Source of the DNA: Candidatus Onthoplasma faecigallinarum
GTDB taxonomy: Bacteria > Bacillota > Clostridia > Christensenellales > UBA1242
Reading direction: 5' to 3'
DNA: 19,433 bases
Assembly (NCBI GenBank): GCA_018715225.1
Contig: DVMB01000017.1
Span: 1 to 19,433, forward strand
The notes under the pieces were generated by a model, which was not told where the DNA came from, made no database searches, and saw nothing but the letters and a program-made list of their open reading frames with translations. This document shows positions 1-6,686 of the stretch, piece after piece (position 1 is the stretch's first letter; each line of letters begins with the position of its first letter). The translations under genes and the position numbers were made by a program.

Positions 1-824
1 AATACTGCCAATAGTCCAGGGCCTGTGTGGCAACCTATCACTTGTGTTAGATCTGTGATTATTGGTTCAACACCTAATTTTTCGTTTAGCATGGTCGCCA
101 ATTTGTTGGCATCGTCTTGACAGACAGCGTGATCGATGAATACATATTTTGTGTCGGCTATTTTTTCACAACAGATGTTGGCTAGTTCGTTAATAGCCTT
201 TCTTCTAGAAATGACCTTCTTGTATGCAACGAGGCGTCCTTGATCGTCTACACGCAAAATAGGTTTGATGTTTAGTAGTGTCCCCAACATGCCAGATACT
301 TTGCTAAGTCTACCACCACGGACTAGGTATTTTAGTTGTTCGACAGTGAAATAACTGCATGAATATGGCACTAATTTCTCAATTTCTTCGGCTATTTCGT
401 TTATTGTCTTGCCCTCTTTCATCATATCGTGGGCTTTCATGACTAACATTCCCTCGCCAGATGCGGCATTAAGAGAATCTATTACAACTATCTTATTTTT
501 GTGCGTCTCATTCAACTCTTCTGCAATTCGTTTCATAGTGGAAGTACTACCGCTAAGGGCGGAAGAAAAGCCGATATGCAATATGTCCTCACCTGACTTT
601 AGCAATTCTTCTAAATATTCTCTTGCTTTGTATTCGTTGATCTGTGCTGTAGTTGGAGTCGCTCCATCTCGCATGTGTTGATAATATTCTTCTACAGGTA
701 GGTCAGTGCTCAAATCGTCGTATGTCTTGTCGTTCAAATTGATCTGCATAGGGATCATTTTTATATTCATTTCGCCATAGTATTCTTTCGGTAAGTTGGC
801 GGTCGAATCAGTGCTTAATATCAT
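1..824 (-). CDS. DegV family fatty-acid-binding protein (first copy, C-terminus cut by window edge)
   Basis: The reverse strand reads an open frame of 274 codons from ATG at 824 to the window edge, beginning MILSTDSTANLPKEYY. DegV/FakB proteins bind a long-chain acyl group; FakB members present it to the kinase FakA for entry into phospholipid synthesis. Family marks visible: TPTTAQ near residues 56-61, the GFSSALSGS loop near 85-93, LKYLVRGGRLSK with GTLLNIKPILRV in the middle, and CHTGPGLLAV at the edge. The start ATG overlaps the TAA of the upstream methyltransferase gene (TAATG) and has a good Shine-Dalgarno, AAAGGAG, inside that gene's last codons, so translation is probably coupled. A second DegV lies nearby at 2840-3751. 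The family call is secure; the ligand and FakA partnership are inference. Confidence 0.93.
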   Translation of the reverse strand, partial: MILSTDSTANLPKEYYGEMNIKMIPMQINLNDKTYDDLSTDLPVEEYYQHMRDGATPTTAQINEYKAREYLEELLKSGEDILHIGFSSALSGSTSTMKRIAEELNETHKNKIVVIDSLNAASGEGMLVMKAHDMMKEGKTINEIAEEIEKLVPYSCSYFTVEQLKYLVRGGRLSKVSGMLGTLLNIKPILRVDDQGRLVAYKKVISRRKAINELANICCEKIADTKYVFIDHAVCQDDANKLATMLNEKLGVEPIITDLTQVIGCHTGPGLLAV

Positions 825-2095
825 TATTGTTTCTCCTTTTTTAATTTCAAATGTATCAATGTCTCTACACTATTCGTGTTAGGGAACATATCGAATGGTT
901 TCATGTAATCAATTATATAATATTTCGTGAGAAAACGCAAATCTTTTGCTAATGCAATTGGGTTGCAGGATATATATATTATATTTTTGATTCCAATTAT
1001 TTTATTCATAATTTCCTTCCCACATCCCTTTTTAGATGGGTCAAGAATAAGGCTGTCGACTTGGTTAAGAAGGCTATCAATCATAATATTGAAATCACCC
1101 AATATATTTTTCAGGTTGACAATATGATTTTCTCTCTTCAATTTTTCAGCTGACTTATGTGAGGATGGAGAAATTTCAATGCCGTAGACGTGTCTTGCTT
1201 TGCTTGCCAATATCCCGGACAACAAACCTTCTCCGCTAAAACCATTGACTACAATGCTATCAGGGTCAATCAATTCTAACACTTTTTGATAGATGCTGTT
1301 TTGAATTTCAATATTTGTTTGATGAAAACCCAACAAATCGACAGAATAAGTCAAATTAAAATTGTTGATACAGATCTCTTTTATGCCTGATACATGAATT
1401 GTCTTTCCGCTGAGGACAACCGAATCACGTCTATTGTTGATGATTTTGTACAATCCAATTTTAGAAAAAGTGTTTTTGAGTTGAGAGTAAAAATCAGTGC
1501 ATTCAAAATCTCTCTTGATAACTAATCCTACCAAAATTTGATGATCTATTGCACGTACAACTAAATGTTTTATTAAAGACACTTTGTCTTTATCTAGAGT
1601 TGACAGATAGGTTTTAAATATTGCGAAAAGCTGGTTGATGTCATCATTCATCAACATACAGTAATCGATGTTGACAATATCGTTGCTCTCTTTTTTGAAA
1701 AAACCTACGTTGGTGCCGTTAGTATTAAAACTAGCCTTGTTTCTATATTTGAATTGTTTAGAAGGGTAGGTTGAACTGACATCTAGGTCAATATCTGTTA
1801 TTTTCTTCAAAGTCTTTTTCACCAACAGTGATTTAAAATCTAGTTGGTGCGGATATTTCATGTGTTGCAGACTGCATCCTCCACATTCATAAAAATATGG
1901 GCATGGGGGAGATGTCCTCTCAGGTGAAGGTTGGTATATTTCGCTAGACGAAGCAAAAGCATAATTTTGTTTGTCCAAAATAATTTTAAATTCCACATCT
2001 TCGCCGATCAAGGCGTTGGAAATAAAATAAGTCTTTCCATCAACTTTTCCTATACCTTCGCCGTTCATTCCGTAATCAATAATTTTAGTACGCAT
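824..2095 (-). CDS. rlmD: 23S rRNA (uracil-5-)-methyltransferase, RlmD/RlmCD (TrmA-like) family
   Basis: A 423-residue SAM-dependent RNA m5U methyltransferase. In order: an N-terminal TRAM-like segment (about 1-55), a 4Fe-4S site with C65, C71 and C74 (CPYFYECGGC) and a likely fourth ligand C146, a substrate motif FHQTN (257-261), a SAM-binding stretch NGFSGEG (284-290), LILDPSKKGCG (349-359), the catalytic nucleophile C377 in YISCNP, and the general-base E411 in VETLIHL. All expected catalytic residues are present. The family normally methylates U1939 and/or U747 of 23S rRNA; in many Bacillota one enzyme does both, so the exact target cannot be read here. The start at 2095 lies 11 nt inside the TetR gene. 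AAAGGA sits rather far (13 nt) upstream of the ATG, which suggests coupling to TetR translation. The last base of the stop codon is the first base of the DegV start. Confidence 0.93.
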   Translation of the reverse strand: MRTKIIDYGMNGEGIGKVDGKTYFISNALIGEDVEFKIILDKQNYAFASSSEIYQPSPERTSPPCPYFYECGGCSLQHMKYPHQLDFKSLLVKKTLKKITDIDLDVSSTYPSKQFKYRNKASFNTNGTNVGFFKKESNDIVNIDYCMLMNDDINQLFAIFKTYLSTLDKDKVSLIKHLVVRAIDHQILVGLVIKRDFECTDFYSQLKNTFSKIGLYKIINNRRDSVVLSGKTIHVSGIKEICINNFNLTYSVDLLGFHQTNIEIQNSIYQKVLELIDPDSIVVNGFSGEGLLSGILASKARHVYGIEISPSSHKSAEKLKRENHIVNLKNILGDFNIMIDSLLNQVDSLILDPSKKGCGKEIMNKIIGIKNIIYISCNPIALAKDLRFLTKYYIIDYMKPFDMFPNTNSVETLIHLKLKKEKQ

Positions 2096-2669
2096 TGTAT
2101 TGTATAATTCCTTTCAATCCAGAACGGATCATATTTGCCAAAAAAGATGACATGTCTTTCAACTCACAATCTATGTTACCCTTGAACCAATCGGCATAGG
2201 CATTGACAACTCCGCCGACAATGTATTGTACGGCAATCTTAAAGTTTTCATAGTTGGTAACATATTTCATCACCATGAAATTGTTGGATATAAGTTTTAG
2301 AATTGACTTTTTTATCTTTTCTAATAATTGATTGTTGTCGCTGGCAGTCAAAAATAACTTGTAATATTTCAAATCTTTATTGAGAATATCATTTAGTTTG
2401 TCCAATATGATTTCAGGAGATCTGTCGATATCATATTGGCGGAAATTAATCTCTATCTCTTGGAAATTCTCTGCCAATTCATTTTCAATATAGACGGATA
2501 CGTCTTGCAAGTTCTTGAAATGCAGATAAAAAGTTCCTCTATTTATCCCCGCACGTTTCACAAGGTCAGTTACTGTGAATTTGTCTCCCTTTTCAATCAG
2601 CAGGGTCAAATACGTGGAAGTTATTTTTTTCTTGCTCTGTATTGAATTTTTATATTCAGCCTTTTTCAT
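2085..2669 (-). CDS. TetR/AcrR family transcriptional regulator
   Basis: A 194-residue regulator starting MKKAEYKNSIQ at the ATG at 2667-2669. The frame is open upstream to a TTG at 2705, but that TTG is part of the -35 hexamer TTGACA, so the longer version is rejected. The N-terminal helix-turn-helix is clear: FTVTDLVKRAGINRGTFYLHFKN near residues 32-54, split by a typical TetR turn. The C-terminal ligand/dimerisation part ends in VGGVVNAYADWF and LANMIRSGLKG, resembling DhaS-like TetR proteins. It heads a leftward operon with the methyltransferase (11-nt overlap) and the first DegV, and is divergent from the second DegV, whose promoter region it may control. No Shine-Dalgarno precedes the ATG, and the -10 box ends 7 nt upstream, so the mRNA is probably leaderless. 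The ligand is unknown; an acyl-derived effector is a guess from context. Confidence 0.9.
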   Translation of the reverse strand: MKKAEYKNSIQSKKKITSTYLTLLIEKGDKFTVTDLVKRAGINRGTFYLHFKNLQDVSVYIENELAENFQEIEINFRQYDIDRSPEIILDKLNDILNKDLKYYKLFLTASDNNQLLEKIKKSILKLISNNFMVMKYVTNYENFKIAVQYIVGGVVNAYADWFKGNIDCELKDMSSFLANMIRSGLKGIIQYNAY

Positions 2670-2676
2670 AGTTACG

Positions 2677-2705
2677 ATGATATTAAAATTAAACAAAAAT
2701 GTCAA
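2677..2705 (-). promoter_or_regulatory. Promoter of the TetR operon, predicted leaderless
   Basis: On the reverse strand, TTGACA (2705-2700), a 17-nt spacer and TATCAT (2682-2677) form a near-consensus sigma-A-type promoter. Only 7 nt separate the -10 hexamer from the ATG at 2669, placing the expected transcription start at or next to the A of the start codon. Confidence 0.75.
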
Positions 2706-2735
2706 ATGTTGTCTAGTATTTTTTTGAAATTCGCT

Positions 2736-2751
2736 AAATTAATGCTAATTT
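2736..2751. promoter_or_regulatory. Inverted repeat, candidate TetR operator between divergent promoters
   Basis: AAATTA-ATGC-TAATTT is a perfect 6+6 inverted repeat in the 170-bp divergent region between TetR and the second DegV. It overlaps an imperfect direct repeat TTCG(C/T)TAAAT whose copies start at 2730 and 2750, 20 bp apart, and is followed by AAATCGTTT at 2756 and again at 2773. The site is upstream of the -35 boxes of both promoters, so it could serve as an operator for the adjacent TetR. In AT-rich DNA such a repeat can arise by chance. Confidence 0.35.
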
Positions 2752-2762
2752 CGTTAAATCGT

Positions 2763-2791
2763 TTGAATTATAAAATCGTTTATAATATAAT
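2763..2791 (+). promoter_or_regulatory. Promoter of the second DegV gene
   Basis: TTGAAT (2763-2768), a 17-nt spacer and TATAAT (2786-2791). It gives a leader of roughly 40 nt carrying the Shine-Dalgarno GAGGAG (2829-2834) five nt before the ATG, a conventional arrangement unlike the divergent TetR promoter. Confidence 0.75.
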
Positions 2792-2839
2792 ACAAATATA
2801 AACAAATGTTTATTATTATTTGAAATGCGAGGAGTTTTT

Positions 2840-3751
2840 ATGAAAAAAATAGCTTTGGTCATCGACAATTCTGGGAGCTTGACGAAAGAGGAAATGGAAA
2901 AAATCAATGTAACCAAAATGCTTCCAATATCTTTCATCGTAAACGGAGAAGAATATTATGAGGGAGAGAATATGTCTTATGAAGAGTTTTACAAATATCT
3001 TCAAGACAAAAAAACAGATGTCAGTACCTCTCAACCTAGTATTGAGAGCATAAAAGACGAGTGGAGAAATATCCTAAAAGAATATGATGAGATTGTCTAC
3101 ATCATTCTTTCTTCTGGACTTAGTGAAGCGTGCAATACCGCTATAAATGCTAGCCACCTAGATGAATTTGAGGGCAAAGTCTTTGTTGTAAACAATCAGC
3201 GTGTTGCATATATGAACAAGATGGCTATGTTCGAGGCAAGATATATGATAGACCATGGCAAGACAGGCAAAGAGATCAAAGAATATCTTGAAAAGACTAG
3301 AAGCGAATGTGGCGTCTACATTGCGGTGGATACTTTAAGATATTTGAAAAAGGGCGGTAGAGTAACTCCTGCTGCGGCGGCGATAGGCACACTTTTGAAC
3401 ATCAAACCAATTCTACAAATTCATGGCGGGAAGTTGGACGCATATGCAAAAGTTATGTCTATGAAACAGGCTAGAGCCAAGATGATCAATGCGACAAGAA
3501 AAGAGATTGAAGAGAGATTCCCTGAAGAGATGAAAGAAGGGAAAGTTTATATCGGCATGGCACATAGTTTCCCTGATTTGGATGCAAAGGAAGTAAAAGA
3601 TTTTGAGGCGGAAGTGCGTCAAGCGTTTGCTGATCTTCCATTCTTCACTAACGATCCATTGCCATTGTTCATAGTTTGCCACACTGGACCTGGCGCTTTG
3701 GCGGTCGGTTATAGTGTAGACAGAATGGGAATAATTAAAGAAATGAAATAA
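2840..3751 (+). CDS. DegV family fatty-acid-binding protein (second copy)
   Basis: A 303-residue DegV/FakB-type protein, full family length. The start at 2840 (MKKIALVIDNSGSL) is preferred over the in-frame ATG at 2825 because GAGGAG lies five nt before it and overlaps the upstream one. Motifs: TSQP (63-66), ILSSGLSEA (89-97), LRYLKKGGRVTP (166-177) with GTLLNIKPIL (183-192), and CHTGPGALAVGY (280-291). These are the conserved segments around the bound acyl carboxylate in FakB structures. Its role is probably to carry a fatty acid to a FakA kinase encoded elsewhere. It is divergent from the TetR operon that contains the first DegV. The two copies share motifs but differ clearly in sequence, which may mean different acyl-chain preference (inference). 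Confidence 0.95.
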   Translation: MKKIALVIDNSGSLTKEEMEKINVTKMLPISFIVNGEEYYEGENMSYEEFYKYLQDKKTDVSTSQPSIESIKDEWRNILKEYDEIVYIILSSGLSEACNTAINASHLDEFEGKVFVVNNQRVAYMNKMAMFEARYMIDHGKTGKEIKEYLEKTRSECGVYIAVDTLRYLKKGGRVTPAAAAIGTLLNIKPILQIHGGKLDAYAKVMSMKQARAKMINATRKEIEERFPEEMKEGKVYIGMAHSFPDLDAKEVKDFEAEVRQAFADLPFFTNDPLPLFIVCHTGPGALAVGYSVDRMGIIKEMK

Positions 3752-3771
3752 AGCGGACCGCCGCTTTTTTT
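3750..3771 (+). terminator. Intrinsic terminator after the second DegV gene
   Basis: Arms AAAGCGG (3750-3756) and CCGCTTT (3761-3767) around a 4-nt loop, with a T-run from 3765 to 3771. The 5' arm begins inside the TAA stop codon. Confidence 0.9.
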
Positions 3772-3782
3772 ATGTGTTTTTA

Positions 3783-3811
3783 TTGTTTTGTTATCGTATT
3801 TTTGATACAAT
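3783..3811 (+). promoter_or_regulatory. Promoter of the YigZ-like gene, predicted leaderless
   Basis: TTGTTT (3783-3788), a 17-nt spacer and TACAAT (3806-3811) with an extended -10 TG at 3803-3804. The -10 ends 6 nt before the ATG at 3818, and the intervening CATTTT contains no Shine-Dalgarno. Confidence 0.7.
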
Positions 3812-3817
3812 CATTTT

Positions 3818-4165
3818 ATGAATAGTTATGAATTGATTATCAACAAGTCCAAATTTATTTCATACCGGTATGATTTGGACGCATTGAGTGATGTGGAGAA
3901 TATTTTGTCGCAATTAAAAAAACAACACAAAAAAGCCACTCACATATGTTACGCCTATATTTACAATAGAGATTCGGTACATGAAAAATGTAGTGATGAC
4001 GGCGAACCTAGCGGGACTGCGGGGTATCCAATATTAAATGTCTTGAAAAAGAAAAATCTAACCAACATCATGGTCGTGGTGGTTAGATATTTTGGCGGTA
4101 TCAAGTTAGGTGCGGGAGGACTTACTCGAGCATATACAAAAGCATGTGCAGAAGTCTTGAAATAA
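3818..4165 (+). CDS. yigZ: YigZ/IMPACT family protein, N-terminal domain only
   Basis: A 115-residue protein matching the IMPACT/UPF0029 N-terminal domain: KSKFISY near the start, ATHICYAY, the signature SDDGEPSGTAGYPIL near residues 59-73, VVVRYFGGIKLGAGGL near 87-102 and TRAYTKACAEVL at the end. Bacterial YigZ proteins are usually about 200 residues with a C-terminal DUF1949 domain. Here the protein stops just where the first domain ends and no DUF1949 reading follows. The molecular function of bacterial members is poorly defined; eukaryotic IMPACT binds GCN1 in translation control. The gene appears monocistronic with a leaderless-type promoter, and its stop codon directly abuts the stop codon of the opposing gene at 4166. 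Confidence 0.88.
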   Translation: MNSYELIINKSKFISYRYDLDALSDVENILSQLKKQHKKATHICYAYIYNRDSVHEKCSDDGEPSGTAGYPILNVLKKKNLTNIMVVVVRYFGGIKLGAGGLTRAYTKACAEVLK

Positions 4166-4894
4166 TTAAAAATTTGAATCTAAAGATTTCAATATTAATC
4201 TCTTAGAATAATCATCAGTCATTTTGACCTTGTGCAACTCTAGCCCTCTAGATTTTCTATCCATTTTTACCATCTTTTTATAGATTAGCAAATCGTATAT
4301 AAAATCTACATTTTGTTCGCCAACTATTAAAGTATTTAACAAATTTAACACATAATTATAACTTTTTTTATCCGCATCTAATTCAATGGGATGAAGGTAA
4401 TTTAATGAATCATTGTGTTGACAGAGTGAATGACGCAATTTCTTTAGTTTTTTTACTTTTGGGATCGCATCAATCGCTGAAGCGATATCATCTTTTTGAG
4501 TTTCATAGTCGGTTATGTCGTCATTATATTGCAAATATTGAACAATATGTTGAAATTCGTGTCCTGCGTCTATCAACAATTCTATAAGAGCACCTCTTTT
4601 CTTGTCGATGATTTCTTGCAAAAGTCTCTTTTGAATGTGAACATGAAAGACATCTTTTGTCTTGTACATAAAAGCAGAGATGTTCTGTTCGCTTGAGTAG
4701 TCGTGGTGTATGACAATATTATAGTTTTGCGTATCAATATTGTTTAGTCTTAAAATATATTCATTATAGTAATACAAAAAGTTTATGGTTTCGTCTCGAG
4801 ATACGGAATCGTATTCATTTATCGTTTGAAAATAATGTCTCATGAGAGATATCAGTTTATTATCACTAAATTTGTGAAGTCGTTCTAAATCCAT
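4166..4894 (-). CDS. Putative zincin-type metallopeptidase, uncharacterised
   Basis: A 242-residue soluble protein without signal peptide or membrane segment. I do not recognise a named family. The centre carries an HExxH motif, AGHEFQHIVQY with H112, E113 and H116, and about 55 residues later HPIELDADKKSY, whose E171 could be the third zinc ligand of a gluzincin, as in the HExxH...E pattern of ImmA/IrrE-like and related peptidases. The hydrophobic run LIELLIDAGHEFQHIVQY looks like the usual active-site helix. The N-terminal hundred residues are rich in Tyr, Asn and Asp. The sequence supports a zinc-binding site; proteolytic activity and substrate are inference. It has its own promoter with TTGACA and the -10 six nt from the ATG, divergent from argS, and converges with the YigZ gene with no spacer. 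Confidence 0.6.
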   Translation of the reverse strand: MDLERLHKFSDNKLISLMRHYFQTINEYDSVSRDETINFLYYYNEYILRLNNIDTQNYNIVIHHDYSSEQNISAFMYKTKDVFHVHIQKRLLQEIIDKKRGALIELLIDAGHEFQHIVQYLQYNDDITDYETQKDDIASAIDAIPKVKKLKKLRHSLCQHNDSLNYLHPIELDADKKSYNYVLNLLNTLIVGEQNVDFIYDLLIYKKMVKMDRKSRGLELHKVKMTDDYSKRLILKSLDSNF

Positions 4895-4900
4895 AAATTA

Positions 4901-4928
4901 ATTTTAATTCATAATCTTGCTTTGTCAA
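4901..4928 (-). promoter_or_regulatory. Promoter of the zincin-like gene, predicted leaderless
   Basis: On the reverse strand, TTGACA (4928-4923), a 16-nt spacer and TAAAAT (4906-4901). Six nt (TAATTT) then lead directly to the ATG at 4894, with no Shine-Dalgarno. Confidence 0.7.
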
Positions 4929-4946
4929 TGATTTTTTTTAATATTG

Positions 4947-4975
4947 TTGCAAAATACGAAGAATTATGTTACTAT
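4947..4975 (+). promoter_or_regulatory. Promoter of argS, predicted leaderless
   Basis: TTGCAA (4947-4952), a 17-nt spacer and TACTAT (4970-4975), six nt before the ATG at 4982. The overlapping TATATA at 4973-4978 makes the exact -10 register uncertain. No Shine-Dalgarno precedes the ATG. Confidence 0.6.
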
Positions 4976-4981
4976 ATATGC

Positions 4982-6655
4982 ATGAATTTGAAGAAGTGTT
5001 TGGCTGATAGTATTACATTTAAGTTAGAAAATGTGGATTTTGAAAATTTGATAGTCGAAAGTATATCTCCTGATAAGGGAGATTATTGTTTGCCTTGTTT
5101 TTCTCTCGCAAAACTTATGAAGAAGAGTCCGGTAGAGATAGCAAATATCATTTCTGCCTCAATAGAAAAGACGGACTTAATTGAAAGAGTAGAGATTTTA
5201 AACGGATATATCAATTTCTTTTTGAATAAAACGTATGTATCAAAAATGATTTTGGAGAATTTCAATCTTGCGGATCTAAAACTAAATGACGGCAAAAATG
5301 AGATCGTCTTGATTGATTATGGCAGTCCAAATTTAGCAAAATTTTTGCACATAGGGCATTTGAAAAGTAGTATCATTGGGGAAAGTTTGGCAAGGTTGTT
5401 TGAACAATGCGGATATGTTGTCAAGCGATTGAACTATGTGGGAGACTATGGTACGCCTTTTGGGAAAATAATTGGCGGAATGCTAAAATGGGGAAGCATG
5501 GAAGAAGTGAAGCAAAAAGGCAACGAAGTTTTGCAAGATTATTATATCCGCTTCAACCAGGAAGAAAAAGACAATCCAGAACTCACGCAATTTGCACGTG
5601 ATATTTTCAAAAAAATTGAACTTAGGGATAAAGAAATCTATCCTATCTATCAAACTATTGTAGATATAGCTTTGGCTGATGCAAAAAGGATGTTCGACCT
5701 ATTAGGTGTGAAGTTTGACGACTATAGGGGAGAGATGTATTACAATCAGTTCGCCCCGCAGGTCATAAAGATGTTGGAAGACAAGCATCTTTTGGTTGAA
5801 AGCCAAGGGGCAAAGATTGTGGATCTTTCTCCATATGATTTGACTCCAGCAGTGATATTGAAAAATGACGGGACTACACTATATACCACACGAGACATCT
5901 GTGCGGTAATAGAGAGGTATAAAGAATATCATTTCAATAAAATGATTTATGTTACAGCAATTCAGCAAAACTTGAATTTTCAACAATTATTCAAAATCAT
6001 GGAACTCGCTGGGTACGAATTTGCTCACGATATGGAGCATGTGTCCTATGGTATGATGAGCCTACCTGACGGCAAAATTAGTTCACGTAGGGGCAAGCAG
6101 GCAGTCTTAGTAGATTTGATGGACTATGCTTTGAATGAGGCCAACAATATCATCAAGGATAGGAAGTTCGAGATTGAGGACCCAAAAGAAGTGGCAAAAA
6201 AGGTGGCTAGAGCGGTTTTGAATTTCTCTGTGCTGAAAGTGGATAGGAACAAAGACTGCGTGTTTGATGTCAAGACGGCATTCTCTTTTGAAGGGGAGAC
6301 CGCACCATACATGCAATATACTTACACTAGAATAGAGAGTATTTTGAGAAAACATGAAGAATCAAAAATAAAAGCTAACTACACTTGTTTTAATCTAGAC
6401 GCCTTTGAACTCGTAAAATATATTAATGATTTTGCCTCTAGTATAAGGCAAAGTCTCATCAAAAGAGATCCAAGCATTATGGTAAAAAGATTGTTGGATA
6501 TTTGCAAAACATTCAACAAATTTTATACAGCGACAAAGATTCTTGACGGCGATGATGATATTAGAAATGCAAAAATCAATCTAATAAAAGCGTTAAGAGA
6601 TGTCCTTGCATTGGGATTTAATTTAATATGTATTGATACATTGAAAGAAATGTAA
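4982..6655 (+). CDS. argS: Arginine--tRNA ligase (arginyl-tRNA synthetase)
   Basis: A class I aminoacyl-tRNA synthetase of 557 residues, charging tRNA-Arg with arginine using ATP. The start is placed at ATG 4982 (MNLKKCLADS). An in-frame TTG at 4922 would add 20 residues, but that TTG falls in the opposite gene's -35 region and the extension overlaps the argS promoter. Domains: Arg-tRNA-synthetase N-terminal domain (about 1-90), the catalytic core with HIGH motif FLHIGHLKSS (HIGH at 123-126) preceded by GSPNLAK, NYVGDYGTPFG (151-161), TLYTTRDICA (299-308), a KMSKS-like KISSRRG (365-371), and the C-terminal DALR anticodon-binding domain ending near residue 557, including the GETAPYMQYTYTRI segment. 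It is monocistronic and ends in a bidirectional terminator. Confidence 0.97.
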   Translation: MNLKKCLADSITFKLENVDFENLIVESISPDKGDYCLPCFSLAKLMKKSPVEIANIISASIEKTDLIERVEILNGYINFFLNKTYVSKMILENFNLADLKLNDGKNEIVLIDYGSPNLAKFLHIGHLKSSIIGESLARLFEQCGYVVKRLNYVGDYGTPFGKIIGGMLKWGSMEEVKQKGNEVLQDYYIRFNQEEKDNPELTQFARDIFKKIELRDKEIYPIYQTIVDIALADAKRMFDLLGVKFDDYRGEMYYNQFAPQVIKMLEDKHLLVESQGAKIVDLSPYDLTPAVILKNDGTTLYTTRDICAVIERYKEYHFNKMIYVTAIQQNLNFQQLFKIMELAGYEFAHDMEHVSYGMMSLPDGKISSRRGKQAVLVDLMDYALNEANNIIKDRKFEIEDPKEVAKKVARAVLNFSVLKVDRNKDCVFDVKTAFSFEGETAPYMQYTYTRIESILRKHEESKIKANYTCFNLDAFELVKYINDFASSIRQSLIKRDPSIMVKRLLDICKTFNKFYTATKILDGDDDIRNAKINLIKALRDVLALGFNLICIDTLKEM

Positions 6656-6686
6656 AAAAACTTAAGGGAAAACCCTTAAGTTTTTT
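6655..6686. terminator. Bidirectional intrinsic terminator between argS and the protease gene
   Basis: A perfect inverted repeat with 14-nt arms: a six-A tract plus CTTAAGGG (6655-6668), loop AAAA, then CCCTTAAG plus six T (6673-6686). It works on both strands. The argS stop codon touches its left edge and the protease stop codon its right edge. Confidence 0.95.

Noticed and set aside
409..681. 90-codon forward frame
   Set aside because: It lies antisense within the clearly coding DegV gene and resembles no protein.
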